Notes: generated from the sequence alone by a model not told the origin. A stretch of DNA of 64,000 nucleotides from Paenibacillus ginsengarvi (GCF_003626695.1 NZ_RBAH01000020.1:109360-173359); one strand, 5' to 3'; counted from the first letter of the stretch, positions 42,919 through 51,937 are shown. Program-made: numbers and translations.

Positions 42919-43452
42919 TCACTTCAGGAACATATCGGCAACGTCGCGCCAGTTATGGACACGAGGGTAACGCGTTTCCTCCACGTTATGAGGGGCGCTG
43001 AACAGAATGCCCTGCCCCCGGAAGCGGGCGAACTGGTAAGCGTGATCGTCGATCAAATAGTCGGCGTCGATGATGCTTTTATCCCCGCAGAACACGATAT
43101 GCGAATTCGGAATAAACGGGAAATGTTCCTTCAGCCATTCGTACTTGGCGGCAAACGAGGCGGGAACTTCCATCGCAGCGGAAGCGATAAAAATCTCGTA
43201 GCGCGTTTGCAGCTCGCGGATGACGTCCTGGCTGTCCGGCAGCACCTTCAGGTCGCGCAAAAACAGCGGATCGTCAAAAAAGCGCGACACTTGATCGCCG
43301 CATTTGGCGACGTGGCGCAGCTTTTTGCCGTGCAAGTGCTGGGGTGTAATCGTGTCTTCGTATTCGCGGTTGTAGCGCTCGAGCATCTTGTCCAGCGTAT
43401 CCGCGATTACTTCGTCCATGTCGATTGCGATTCGTTGCTTCGTTTCTCCCAT
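42919..43452 (-). CDS. 5'(3')-deoxyribonucleotidase (HAD superfamily, NT5C type)
   Basis: 177 residues. Catalytic motif I is DMDEV near the N-terminus (IAIDMDEVIADTL), motif II is SAAME (FIASAAME), and motif IV is CGDKSIIDADYLIDD. The layout fits the pyrimidine 5'-deoxynucleotidase family that trims dNMP pools. Single gene, facing hflX. Confidence 0.85.
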   Translation of the reverse strand: MGETKQRIAIDMDEVIADTLDKMLERYNREYEDTITPQHLHGKKLRHVAKCGDQVSRFFDDPLFLRDLKVLPDSQDVIRELQTRYEIFIASAAMEVPASFAAKYEWLKEHFPFIPNSHIVFCGDKSIIDADYLIDDHAYQFARFRGQGILFSAPHNVEETRYPRVHNWRDVADMFLK

Positions 43453-43602
43453 TCGGCCAATCGCTCCTATCCGTTTGTCTTGTATGGGTTTAGTATAACT
43501 CCAGGTTGTGCACCTGATAATAGAAACTATGTTTCATGCTAGCTGGAAACGGAGTGGAGGTCAACCGGGGGGCGTTACAACTTTGTGCGGAGCAAGAGCG
43601 TC

Positions 43603-43893
43603 ATATAGGCAAGGGAAGCTTCCCTTATTCTGTCAGGGGCGGAGTTGGCAGGGGGATGTTAAGCGGAAGTGAAAGTTCCGTTATAGCTGGCGGAATGCGG
43701 CTGCCCGGTCGGTAACGGAAGCAAAGGTTCCGTTAAAGCCGCCAATAGCCCGAGTGCAGCCAGGCAAATGGAGCCATAAAGGAAGTTCGACTTCCTCTAT
43801 GCAGGTCTGGTAGGCTCTTGAAGCGGCGATAACGGAACTGACGGTTCCGCTGAGACAGCGATAACGGGAGATGAAGTTCCGCTATGCTGGCGG
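43603..43893. repeat. Cluster of six hairpin repeat units
   Basis: Six related inverted repeats: around 43603-43630 (with perfect AAGGGAAGCTTCCCTT at 43611-43626), 43659-43694, 43711-43743, 43774-43805, 43828-43860 and 43859-43893. The consensus is roughly ATAACGGAA, 5-7 bases, GTTCCGTTAT, then a GCTGGCGG-like tail. Arms differ between copies but remain complementary (GGAACT/GGTTCC, GGAAG/CTTCC), showing that structure is kept. There is no gene in 43453-44041. Confidence 0.75.
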
Positions 43894-43967
43894 AACGGTG
43901 CTTAGGATCGGCAACAAAATCAGTGCAGCCGGTCCGGGCAAATAACTCCGAGCCGTTCGAAACTCGT

Positions 43968-43996
43968 ATGAACTTCGCAGCAGGTTCTGGTATAAT
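43968..43996 (+). promoter_or_regulatory. Promoter of the LacI regulator gene
   Basis: TGG-TATAAT (43988-43996) is an extended -10 with weak ATGAAC at -35 (17-bp spacer). The regulator ATG follows 45 bp downstream with GGGTGAGGG before it. Confidence 0.6.
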
Positions 43997-44041
43997 GTCG
44001 AGAAGACGAATGAACAAGCGGACCAAAACGGGTGAGGGCAA

Positions 44042-45094
44042 ATGGATAAAAACATAACGATGCAGGATATCGCCGATTTTTTAAAGCTGGACCGCACGAC
44101 GGTTTCCAAAGCGATATCCGGCAAAGGGACGGTGTCGCAGAAAACGATTCATCGCGTGAATCAGGCGATCGAGGAACTCGGCTACCGCAAAGACAGTTTT
44201 GCCAGCGGGCTTGTAACCGGCAAAAATACGGTACTCGCCATTGTGCTGCCGGAGATCAAAAGCGGCATTAACGCTCCTTTCGTTCAAAGCTTTCAAAGAA
44301 CGGCCAGAAAGCATCACTATGGGGTTATCCTGTATTATGTCGAGCCGCAAGGCAACAATCTGACGATGATTTGCGAAATGCTTAGACAGCAGCGGGTATC
44401 CGGCGTCACCTTCTGGTCGGGAGCCACGACACCCAAAGATGACGATAACTTGATCCGGCTATTGGATACGGGAATTGCTGTCAACACGACCTCACGAGGC
44501 TTCATTCACGAAAGCATTGACGGCATTAGCTTCAATCACTCCAAAGCGGGGGTTGAGTTAACCGAACATCTGATTCGGCTTGGGCACCGGAATATCGTAT
44601 TTGTATCAAGCGCCGCTTCCAGCTCCCAGGGATCGCCATTCGAGCGGAGAGAAGGCTACAAACAAGTGATGCAAAGCTATGGACTTCAGCCTGTCGTGAT
44701 CGGAGATGCGTACGGCCCCACCAAGCCGGACGACTACCGAAATCTGACTAAACATGCCTATCATGTGCTGGAGCGGGAATGGGAAAACGTGAAAGAAGCC
44801 AGCGCGTTTATCGGCACCAATGACGAAACCATTCTCGGAGCGATTCATTGGCTGAAGGAAAAAAACGTTTCGATCCCGCAGGACTGCTCCGTGGCCGGCT
44901 TCGACGACCTGTATGCGGAACTAACGATTCCTCCGCTAACGTCGATGAGATTTCCGCTTGGCGAGGGCGGGGAGCAAGCAGTCGAGCTGCTGCTGAAGCG
45001 GATTAACGCGAAAGGGAAAAGAAATCGGACCCATTTATTGCTGGATTACGAGCTGATAAAACGCGAATCTACGGCCGTATACACCGAGCGTTGA
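44042..45094 (+). CDS. LacI-family transcriptional regulator
   Basis: 350 residues. The N-terminal HTH is TMQDIADFLKLDRTTVSKAISGKGTVSQKTIHRVNQAIEELGYR, with the usual hinge helix, followed by a periplasmic-binding-protein-like effector domain (VLAIVLPEIKSGINAPFVQSFQRTARKHHYGV; SVAGFDDLYAELTIPPLTSM). It lies just before two palindromes containing AAATCACGCGCGTGATTT and the CapA/binding-protein/D-aminopeptidase operon, which it most likely represses. The effector is unknown; a muropeptide or gamma-glutamyl/sugar ligand would fit the operon. Confidence 0.9.
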   Translation: MDKNITMQDIADFLKLDRTTVSKAISGKGTVSQKTIHRVNQAIEELGYRKDSFASGLVTGKNTVLAIVLPEIKSGINAPFVQSFQRTARKHHYGVILYYVEPQGNNLTMICEMLRQQRVSGVTFWSGATTPKDDDNLIRLLDTGIAVNTTSRGFIHESIDGISFNHSKAGVELTEHLIRLGHRNIVFVSSAASSSQGSPFERREGYKQVMQSYGLQPVVIGDAYGPTKPDDYRNLTKHAYHVLEREWENVKEASAFIGTNDETILGAIHWLKEKNVSIPQDCSVAGFDDLYAELTIPPLTSMRFPLGEGGEQAVELLLKRINAKGKRNRTHLLLDYELIKRESTAVYTER

Positions 45095-45177
45095 CCAGAT
45101 TCAAGATGAAAGCATTTACAAAGCAGGGATTGACAGCGTTCTTAAAAGAAACTATATTTGAATTACTTCGATTCAGC

Positions 45178-45210
45178 ACCCGCGTGATTTTTTCGTGCGC
45201 GGGTAACTTC
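45178..45210 (+). terminator. Hairpin after the LacI gene
   Basis: ACCCGCG pairs with CGCGGGT around a T-rich loop. It also contains CGCGTGATTTT, a half-site of the downstream operators, so it may act as an auxiliary operator. The T tract after it is poor. Confidence 0.35.
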
Positions 45211-45234
45211 TTATCAGAGGAGGAATTTCTTTAT

Positions 45235-45254
45235 AAAATCACGCGCGTGATTTT
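45235..45254. promoter_or_regulatory. Operator O1 (20-bp perfect palindrome)
   Basis: AAAATCACGCGCGTGATTTT is fully palindromic. Its central CG dinucleotide is typical of LacI-family operators. Its centre is 117 bp from that of the second copy (45353-45370), close to eleven helical turns, which favours looping. Confidence 0.8.
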
Positions 45255-45352
45255 CTGTGCGATTGCTTGAAAGAGAAGTTTTTGCAAGGACTAATAGCAA
45301 ATCTTTTTTCATATTGCTGGTTTTATAATAAAATCGGAATTTTTAAAGAAAA

Positions 45353-45370
45353 AAATCACGCGCGTGATTT
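45353..45370. promoter_or_regulatory. Operator O2 (18-bp perfect palindrome)
   Basis: AAATCACGCGCGTGATTT is the inner 18 bp of O1. It lies about 25 bp after a TATAAT (45324-45329), i.e. just downstream of the likely start point of the capA-like operon, and about 43 bp before the first gene. Confidence 0.8.
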
Positions 45371-45412
45371 GTATTTTTTCCAACATTCTAATGAACAAAG
45401 GGGAACGCCAGA

Positions 45413-46699
45413 ATGACATGGATGGATTGGAAGACTGGAAAAATGCATATCGCCCCGGGCGATCCGACCCAGCAGCGATGGCGAATGACGATTGCGGCCG
45501 ATTGGGGGGCCAAGCAGATTTGGGGCGACGAGACTATGCTGGAAGCGCTGATGATCGACAGTCCCGAACAAGTATACGGCGATCTTCTGCCGTATATCCG
45601 TGGCAGCGACCTGCGGGTCGTCAACGTGGAAACGGTGCTGGGCGATCAGGGCGTGCCGCTTGCCGCCAAAGGGCAGAACGACAAACGGTTCCTGATCCAT
45701 GCCGATGCGCGGACCGTAAACGCGCTCACAGCCGTCCCGTTCGACATCGGATGCTTGGCCAACAACCATACGCTGGACATGAGCGCCGAAGGGCTGAACG
45801 AGACGATCCGGGTGCTGCGGCAGGCGGGTATTCAAACCGTCGGCGGCGGCATGAGCGGTGCCGAAGCGGAACAACCGCTTATCGTCGAAGCAAAGGGAAC
45901 TCGCGTAGCGATCATCAACTGTTCGGAGGGCGAGCAGTGCCGTTCCGTGGACGGCAGCCCCGGAGCTTACGGCCTGGAGCTGCACCGCGTACAAAGTCAA
46001 ATCGCCCGGCTGCGGCAAACGGAACCGGATGCCGTTATTATCGTGATCTTTCATGGCGGCCGCGAACACACGCCGACACCGCCGCCGTATGTGGTTCATG
46101 ATTTGAGAGCCATCGCGGAGATGGGGGCGCATGCGGTCATCGCTCACCATCCTCACGTGCCGCAAGGCATCGAGCTTTATAACGGGGTGCCGATCGTTTA
46201 CAGCATGGGCAATTTCGTATTTTGGCAGACGGACCCTGCGTTTTACCGGCATGCCGGCTATATCGTCCATTTGGATTGGACCGGTTCAACGATAACAGGC
46301 TTGGAAATAACGCCTTATCAGGTTCATAAGGACGGCGTTCGCTTGATGGGCGCGAAGATGAGAGAGAAGTTTGCCGAAGATATGGCGCGCGTGAACAAAC
46401 TGCTCGCAGATCCGGCCGACATAGAGGCCGCATGGAATGCGTTCATCGATCATATGGGCATCGAACAAATCGCGCGTTCGCTGGAGAGCGGTGCGGGAGG
46501 GCTGCGCAGCGGCGACCTGAAGGCGACGTCGCGGATGCTCAATTTATTTTTCACTCCCGCTCACAGAGAACTGTATATCCAGGCGATGAAGCGGGTCATG
46601 AACGGAACGTTCGGCGATTCACCCCCTTGGGCGAAGGAGCTGGTCCATTATTGGCTGCATGATTCCTTCATCGACGCTGTGAACCTCGACGCTGAATAG
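45413..46699 (+). CDS. CapA-like metallophosphatase family protein
   Basis: 428 residues. CapA/PgsA-type calcineurin-like fold motifs: IAADWG, VVNVETVL, LANNHTLDMSAEGL, FHGGREHTPTPPPYVV, AHAVIAHHPHVPQGIE and PIVYSMGNFVF. Classical CapA/PgsA proteins act in poly-gamma-glutamate synthesis and are exported; this one has no signal peptide or membrane anchor and carries an extra C-terminal region of about 100 residues. First gene of the operon behind O2. A cytoplasmic role in handling an imported gamma-glutamyl or phosphorylated compound is an inference. Confidence 0.8.
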   Translation: MTWMDWKTGKMHIAPGDPTQQRWRMTIAADWGAKQIWGDETMLEALMIDSPEQVYGDLLPYIRGSDLRVVNVETVLGDQGVPLAAKGQNDKRFLIHADARTVNALTAVPFDIGCLANNHTLDMSAEGLNETIRVLRQAGIQTVGGGMSGAEAEQPLIVEAKGTRVAIINCSEGEQCRSVDGSPGAYGLELHRVQSQIARLRQTEPDAVIIVIFHGGREHTPTPPPYVVHDLRAIAEMGAHAVIAHHPHVPQGIELYNGVPIVYSMGNFVFWQTDPAFYRHAGYIVHLDWTGSTITGLEITPYQVHKDGVRLMGAKMREKFAEDMARVNKLLADPADIEAAWNAFIDHMGIEQIARSLESGAGGLRSGDLKATSRMLNLFFTPAHRELYIQAMKRVMNGTFGDSPPWAKELVHYWLHDSFIDAVNLDAE

Positions 46700-46741
46700 T
46701 AGTCTCTGTACGAATACCAAACCGGGAAGAGGGCATAACCC

Positions 46742-48058
46742 ATGGTCTCTTATAAAATGCAGAGCAAGCTCCTACTATCCGCCTTATTGATAGCCGCCAT
46801 CACATCGTCTTGCAGCGGCAGCAAGGGTGGCGACAGCGCCAAACAAGCCGACGTTAGCAGCGGCACGGTCGCCAAAGCGCCTTCAAGCGAGCCTGTCACG
46901 ATATCGATCTTGAACTGGAATGGCATGACCGATGAGGAGTTCGAGAGGTACTTTGTGAAGTCGGTTGCCAAAAAGTATCCGAACATTACGCTGTCGCTGG
47001 TCAAAAAAAATGCCGGAGCCGCTCAGGATGCGATTGCCGCTCATTTGATGGCGGGCAATTTTCCCGATCTGATATTCGTCAGCAACAAAGATATCAACGA
47101 TTTTTTGCTGGCCAAAACGGTCTTTGGTCTGGATGAATTCGTTATATCGAATAAGTTTGATCTGAAACGATTCGAACCTATGGCTATTGCCTCGCTCCAA
47201 AGGAAAAAGGAAGACGGCGGCTTGACTGCGATTCCGTGGGCGCAAAACATCGGCGGACTTTTTTACAGCAAGGATGTGTTCGACAAATTCGGCACGCCTT
47301 ATCCGAAAGACTTGATGACATGGGAGGAAATGCTGGAGCTGGCGAAGAAGCTGACCCGCAAGGAGGGCGATGTGCAGTATTTGGGCGTCAACCTGTCCAG
47401 CTTGTCGCAATTTGCACAATCGTTATCCGTCTCTTATTTGGGCGCGAAGGACAAAGCGCTTGTGGATACCGCCACATGGCGCCGCATAATGGAATTTTAC
47501 AAAGCCGCCTACGCCGTTCCGGGCGGAGCGACGAAAGCTTCCTTGTTCGGCGCGAAAACGGTGGCGATGGAACCGAACTGGTTAGGTTCCGCGATAACGA
47601 GCGCAATCAAAGACCCCAATTTCCCATGGGACGTTGCAGGACTTCCCAATTATAAAGAGTTTCTCGGGACGGGAAGGGAGATCGACGCCCATTCGCTGGC
47701 AATCAGCGCAAGCAGCAAGCATAAGGAGCAAGCTTTTCAAGTAATCCAGGCGGTTACTTCCGATGAAATTCAAACGGAAATGAGTCAGTACGGCCGGGTT
47801 CCGGTGCTGGTCGATTCCAAAATCGTGTCGGGCTTCGGCTCGCAGCTTCCGTATTTGGCAGGAAAAAACTGGGCGGCCATGCTCAAAGTGACGCCGGCCA
47901 AGCTTCGTGAAAACAGCACCCCTTACGATTCGGTCGTGCTCGGACTTATCAATCCGCTGGCAGACAGGCTGCGCGCCGGCGACGCGGATATTAACACGAT
48001 GCTTCGGGAAACGCAGGAGAAGGCCGACGCCGCGCTGGCTGCCGCTTTAGGCAAATAA
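46742..48058 (+). CDS. Extracellular solute-binding lipoprotein (family 1)
   Basis: 438 residues. Signal MQSKLLLSALLIAAITSSC with lipobox TSSC. The body resembles family-1 sugar-binding proteins and shares segments with the orphan at 26397-27746 (FGTPYPKDLMTWEEMLELAKKLTRKEG versus FGVAYPTDTMTWDDVYESAKKLTRSEG). No permease genes follow; the next gene is an M55 peptidase 40 bp downstream. It must use permeases encoded elsewhere. Confidence 0.87.
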   Translation: MVSYKMQSKLLLSALLIAAITSSCSGSKGGDSAKQADVSSGTVAKAPSSEPVTISILNWNGMTDEEFERYFVKSVAKKYPNITLSLVKKNAGAAQDAIAAHLMAGNFPDLIFVSNKDINDFLLAKTVFGLDEFVISNKFDLKRFEPMAIASLQRKKEDGGLTAIPWAQNIGGLFYSKDVFDKFGTPYPKDLMTWEEMLELAKKLTRKEGDVQYLGVNLSSLSQFAQSLSVSYLGAKDKALVDTATWRRIMEFYKAAYAVPGGATKASLFGAKTVAMEPNWLGSAITSAIKDPNFPWDVAGLPNYKEFLGTGREIDAHSLAISASSKHKEQAFQVIQAVTSDEIQTEMSQYGRVPVLVDSKIVSGFGSQLPYLAGKNWAAMLKVTPAKLRENSTPYDSVVLGLINPLADRLRAGDADINTMLRETQEKADAALAAALGK

Positions 48059-48098
48059 GTGTTTCTGAATAGTTGATGCGACAGGGAGAGAGCGTACG

Positions 48099-48875
48099 AT
48101 GAAATTTTTCATATTGACGGATCTGGAAGGAGTTGCAGGGACAGATTCGTTTACCCAGACGAGAACGAGCGACGCTTCCATGAAGGAAAGCTCCATGAGA
48201 CAGCTTACGCGCGAGGTCAACGCTTGCGCGGAAGGCATTCGCGCGGTGTATCCGGATGCCGCAGTCGATGCGTGGGACGGACACGGAAACGGCGGACTAT
48301 TGCCCGAGGAACTGATCGGCGTCACCTATATCGGGAGAAAGCAGCCAAAGCCTTATTACCATCTTGACGGATATACGGCCATGCTGTTTGTAGGCCAGCA
48401 TGCGATGGCCGGTACGATCGATGCTCCGCTTAATCATACTTACTCCTCGCTTGGAATTATGTACTATCGCCTTAACGATGTATTCATCGGCGAATTTGGG
48501 GCGAGGGCGTTAGTGGCCGGGATGCAGGGCGTTCCGACGATATTTTTGGCAGGCGACGACAAAGCGGCGCTGGAAGCGAAGATGTTTGTGCCGGAGATCG
48601 AGACGGTGGCGACCAAAGCGGGCAATGGCGTAGAGCGCGCGGATCATCTGGACCCGGCGGAGTCGTGCGAGCGCATCCGCGAGGGGACGATTCGGGCGGT
48701 GCGCCGGATCGGGGACATACCGCCTTTTACAGCGCTTCGGCCGCCGTATCGGTTTGAGGCCCGGCACTTCGCTCCGTTCGGCCAGGATTGGATGGCGAAG
48801 CGGCCCGATTTGACGTTTATCGATGAACGAACGTATAGCATAGAAACGGAAGATTTGAACGAACTGCCTTTCTAG
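48099..48875 (+). CDS. M55-family D-aminopeptidase (DppA-like)
   Basis: 258 residues. Zinc-site motifs are DLEGVAG (Asp8, Glu10), DGHGNG, GQHAM and NHTYSS as in Bacillus DppA, a decameric D-aminopeptidase that removes D-amino acids such as D-Ala from peptides. DppA recycles wall peptides. Last gene of the LacI-controlled operon, so the operon probably imports and degrades a D-amino-acid-containing glycan or peptide. GGGAGAG precedes the ATG. Confidence 0.9.
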   Translation: MKFFILTDLEGVAGTDSFTQTRTSDASMKESSMRQLTREVNACAEGIRAVYPDAAVDAWDGHGNGGLLPEELIGVTYIGRKQPKPYYHLDGYTAMLFVGQHAMAGTIDAPLNHTYSSLGIMYYRLNDVFIGEFGARALVAGMQGVPTIFLAGDDKAALEAKMFVPEIETVATKAGNGVERADHLDPAESCERIREGTIRAVRRIGDIPPFTALRPPYRFEARHFAPFGQDWMAKRPDLTFIDERTYSIETEDLNELPF

Positions 48876-48885
48876 GGCGGAATGG

Positions 48886-48912
48886 GGTCACCGAGGAGGT
48901 GGCCTCTTTTTT
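48886..48912 (+). terminator. Terminator of the D-aminopeptidase operon
   Basis: GGTCACC pairs with GGTGGCC with one G-U pair, followed by a T-rich tract (TCTTTTTTG). Confidence 0.75.
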
Positions 48913-48913
48913 G

Positions 48914-48942
48914 TTGACAAATGAATTTTAATATGTCATTAT
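48914..48942 (+). promoter_or_regulatory. Promoter of the NAD salvage operon
   Basis: TTGACA (48914-48919) with a 17-bp spacer and CATTAT (48937-48942). The region from the -10 onward contains the odd palindrome ATTATGATAAT and flanking TATGT/ACATA, a possible site for autoregulation by the Nudix protein. Confidence 0.5.
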
Positions 48943-48982
48943 GATAATATCAAAAATACATAATCAAGGAGTCGGAGCACGG

Positions 48983-49795
48983 ATGTCCCATCAAGCCGAT
49001 AACGAACACGAACATGGAAACGAGCAGGAGCAGCAGATTGAGAGCGCCTCGACCTATACGGCGAGCAACTACCGGACGCCGGACGGAGCGCCCAGCGACA
49101 TCGTCATCTTTACGATCTCCTCCCGCGAAAGGGCGGGCAAAAAAGCGCTGCCGGATCGCGAGCTGGAGGTGCTGCTCATCCAGAGAAAGCGCTGGCCGTT
49201 CGAAGGGGCCTGGGCGCTGCCGGGCGGATTTTGCGACGAGAACGAGAGCATCTATGACTGCGCGAGACGCGAGCTGGTCGAGGAAACCGGAGTGGACAGC
49301 GTACACCTCGAATATTTGAACGTGTACAGCGAGCCGAAGCGCGACCCGAGAGGCTGGATCATCTCCCACGCGTTTTGCGCCCTAGTGCACGAACAGTATC
49401 TCGCGGACCGCAAGGCGCAGGACGATGCCGCCGACGTAAGGTTATTCCCGGTTCGCGAGGCGCTTGCGATGGAGCTGGCGTTCGATCACGGGCGCATTTT
49501 GCGCGACGCGCTGGCGCGGGTGTCGGAGAAGATGCTGACGACGACGATCGCGAAGGAGTTTTTGCCCGATGAATTTACGCTCGGGGAGTTGTATCAGGTT
49601 ATTCGCACCGTAGTGCCGGATTTCGAGGAGCGCAATTTTATTCGTAAAATTACGTCCACCCGCGCCAGAGAAGGCATTTTGGAGGAGGCGGCGGACGAGG
49701 AAGGCAAGCGGAAGCGGTCCAATAAATATTCCCAGCGGGCCGCGCAGCTGTACCGGTTTACCGGTTATGAGCCGAAGCTGTCCATCTACGGCTAA
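48983..49795 (+). CDS. Nudix hydrolase/regulator, NrtR-like
   Basis: About 270 residues. An acidic/Gln-rich N-terminus is followed by a Nudix domain with an intact Nudix box GGFCDENESIYDCARRELVEETGV, and a C-terminal winged-helix-like segment (FTLGELYQVIRTVVPDFEERNFIRKI). This two-domain layout is that of NrtR regulators of NAD metabolism and of ADP-ribose pyrophosphatases. Being first in an operon with nicotinamidase and nicotinate phosphoribosyltransferase genes supports an NAD role. The intact box implies it may still hydrolyse ADP-ribose. ATG 48983 has AAGGAG and GGAG upstream. Confidence 0.82.
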   Translation: MSHQADNEHEHGNEQEQQIESASTYTASNYRTPDGAPSDIVIFTISSRERAGKKALPDRELEVLLIQRKRWPFEGAWALPGGFCDENESIYDCARRELVEETGVDSVHLEYLNVYSEPKRDPRGWIISHAFCALVHEQYLADRKAQDDAADVRLFPVREALAMELAFDHGRILRDALARVSEKMLTTTIAKEFLPDEFTLGELYQVIRTVVPDFEERNFIRKITSTRAREGILEEAADEEGKRKRSNKYSQRAAQLYRFTGYEPKLSIYG

Positions 49796-49849
49796 TCCGG
49801 CAAGGCAATGGAAAGTTTGCGTATACGACTTTAGGGGGAGGATGTAGGT

Positions 49850-50407
49850 ATGAAAACGCTGATCGTAATCGACTATACCGTAGATTTTGTAGTAGGCAAG
49901 CTGCCGTGCGGACAGCCGGGAATCGATATCGAAGGCCGTATTGCGGAGCTGACGGAAACGTTCGCCCGGCAGGGGGACTTGGTCGTCATGGCGGTCGACC
50001 TGCATGACGAGAACGATACGTTCCATCCGGAGCACAAGCTGTTTCCGCCGCATAATATACGCGGCACGGAAGGGCGGCATCTGTACGGCAAGCTGGATGA
50101 AGTGTACGGACGCTTCGAGGACGGCATCTATTGGATGGACAAAACGCGATACAGCGCCTTTTGCGGCACCGATCTGGAGCTGAAGCTGCGCGAGCGCGGC
50201 GTGAGCGAGCTTCATCTGGCCGGCGTTTGCACCGATATTTGCGTGCTGCACACCGCGGTAGACGCCTACAACAAAGGGTTCCGCACCAACGTGCATACCG
50301 ACGCGGTCGCCTCCTTCAATCCGGCGGGACACGAGTGGGCGCTGCAGCATTTTCAGAATTCGCTTGGAGCGCAGCTGCTGCTGGGCGGCAGCCCGTACCG
50401 CGTATAA
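49850..50407 (+). CDS. pncA: Nicotinamidase (isochorismatase family)
   Basis: 185 residues. Catalytic triad: Asp in VIDYTVDF, Lys in MDKTRYSAF and Cys in VCTDICVLHTA; a metal-binding Asp/His set lies in AVDLHDENDTFHPEH. It hydrolyses nicotinamide to nicotinate. It follows the Nudix gene by 54 bp with GGGGGAGG upstream and precedes pncB, which uses its product. Confidence 0.88.
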   Translation: MKTLIVIDYTVDFVVGKLPCGQPGIDIEGRIAELTETFARQGDLVVMAVDLHDENDTFHPEHKLFPPHNIRGTEGRHLYGKLDEVYGRFEDGIYWMDKTRYSAFCGTDLELKLRERGVSELHLAGVCTDICVLHTAVDAYNKGFRTNVHTDAVASFNPAGHEWALQHFQNSLGAQLLLGGSPYRV

Positions 50408-50465
50408 AGCGGGGCTTCATAAGACGATTCGGACACAGAGAAAAGCTCGGAGAGGATGACTTGCG

Positions 50466-51914
50466 ATGTGTGACGGCAATATGACTTTGCATACGGATAA
50501 ATACCAGATCAATATGATGTACTCGCACTGGGTCAATGGCTCGCATAACGACAAAGCGGTGTTCGACGTCTATTTCCGCAAGCTGCCGTTCGGCAACGGC
50601 TTTGCCGTATTCGCCGGCTTGCAGCGAATAGCGGACTATATTCGCAGCTTGTCGTTCGGCGATGCCGAAATCGCCTATTTGCGCGAGCAGGAGGAGAACT
50701 ACCGGGAAGATTTTCTGGAGGAGCTGCGCCGGTTTCAATTTACGGCGAACGTGCATGCCGTGCCGGAAGGAACGCTCGTTTTCCCGAATGAGCCGATTAT
50801 GCGGATCGAAGGGCGCATTTTCGAGGTGCAGCTGATCGAGACGGCGGTACTTAATTACATGAACTACCAGACGCTGATCGCTACGAAAGCGGCGCGGATC
50901 AAACGGGTGGCCGGGGACGATATGCTGCTCGAATTCGGCTCGCGCCGCGCTCAGGAAGCGGATGCCGCCGTATGGGGCGCACGGGCCGCCTACATCGCGG
51001 GCTTCGATGCGACGTCGAACATGCTGGCCGGGATGAGGTTCGGCATCCCGACGAAAGGCACGCACGCTCATGCTTGGGTGCAGGGGCACGCGACCGAGCA
51101 GGAGGCGTTCGACCATTACGCCGCCGCTTTGCCGGATCAGGTGACGCTGCTGGTGGACACGTACGATACGCTGGCGAGCGGAGTTCCTCACGCGATTCGT
51201 ACGGCGAAGAAGCTGGAGCAGCAGGGGAAACGGATGAACGCGATCCGGCTTGACAGCGGCGACCTCGCGTTGTTGTCGAAGAAGGCGCGGGAGATGCTCG
51301 ATCAGGCGGGCCTGCCCTATGTGAAGATCGTGGCGTCGAACGATCTGGACGAGACGCTGATCTTTAATCTGAAGGGCCAAGGCGCGCGCATCGATACGTG
51401 GGGCGTCGGCACGCAGCTCATTACCGGGGGAAGCGAGCCTGCGCTAGGCGGCGTGTACAAGCTGGTGGCGCGGCAAGCGGGCGACGGCTACGAGCCGGTC
51501 ATCAAAATATCGGGCAATCCCGAAAAAATTACGACACCGGGACTGAAGGAGCTGTACCGCATCATCAACCGTCAAACCGGCAAAGCGGAGGCGGACTACA
51601 TTACGCTCCGGGAGGAAACGGATGTGCGCGAAGGCAAACGGATCAAGCTGTTCGATCCCCTCCATCCGTACCTGCATAAATATATGGACGACTATGAGGC
51701 GATTCCGCTGCTTCAGCCCGTCTTCGCAGGCGGCGAGCTGGTTGCCCGGCTCCCGCAGCTTGATGAAATTCGCGCCTACCATCGGCGGCAGTTGGAGCTG
51801 TTTCTGCCCGAACAGCTGCGCAAGCTGAATCCGGAGGTGTATCCGGTCGACTTGAGCGAAACGGCGTGGCAGCTCAAGATGAACTTGCTGCACCAATATT
51901 CGAAGCGGCAGTAA
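50466..51914 (+). CDS. pncB: Nicotinate phosphoribosyltransferase
   Basis: 482 residues, full length. Family motifs: LHTDKYQINMMYSHW, FGNGFAVFAGL, LEFGSRRAQEADAAVWGARAAYIAGFDATSN, GTHAHAWVQ and RLDSGDLALLSKKAREMLD. It converts nicotinate and PRPP to nicotinate mononucleotide, the committed step of the Preiss-Handler route. GGAGAGG lies upstream of the ATG. Last gene of the operon before a terminator. Confidence 0.93.
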   Translation: MCDGNMTLHTDKYQINMMYSHWVNGSHNDKAVFDVYFRKLPFGNGFAVFAGLQRIADYIRSLSFGDAEIAYLREQEENYREDFLEELRRFQFTANVHAVPEGTLVFPNEPIMRIEGRIFEVQLIETAVLNYMNYQTLIATKAARIKRVAGDDMLLEFGSRRAQEADAAVWGARAAYIAGFDATSNMLAGMRFGIPTKGTHAHAWVQGHATEQEAFDHYAAALPDQVTLLVDTYDTLASGVPHAIRTAKKLEQQGKRMNAIRLDSGDLALLSKKAREMLDQAGLPYVKIVASNDLDETLIFNLKGQGARIDTWGVGTQLITGGSEPALGGVYKLVARQAGDGYEPVIKISGNPEKITTPGLKELYRIINRQTGKAEADYITLREETDVREGKRIKLFDPLHPYLHKYMDDYEAIPLLQPVFAGGELVARLPQLDEIRAYHRRQLELFLPEQLRKLNPEVYPVDLSETAWQLKMNLLHQYSKRQ

Positions 51915-51937
51915 GCGCAGTAGAAACGTCCCGAACG

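Noticed and set aside
43603..43893. CRISPR array
   Set aside because: The repeated units are imperfect, irregularly spaced palindromes with no uniform spacers.
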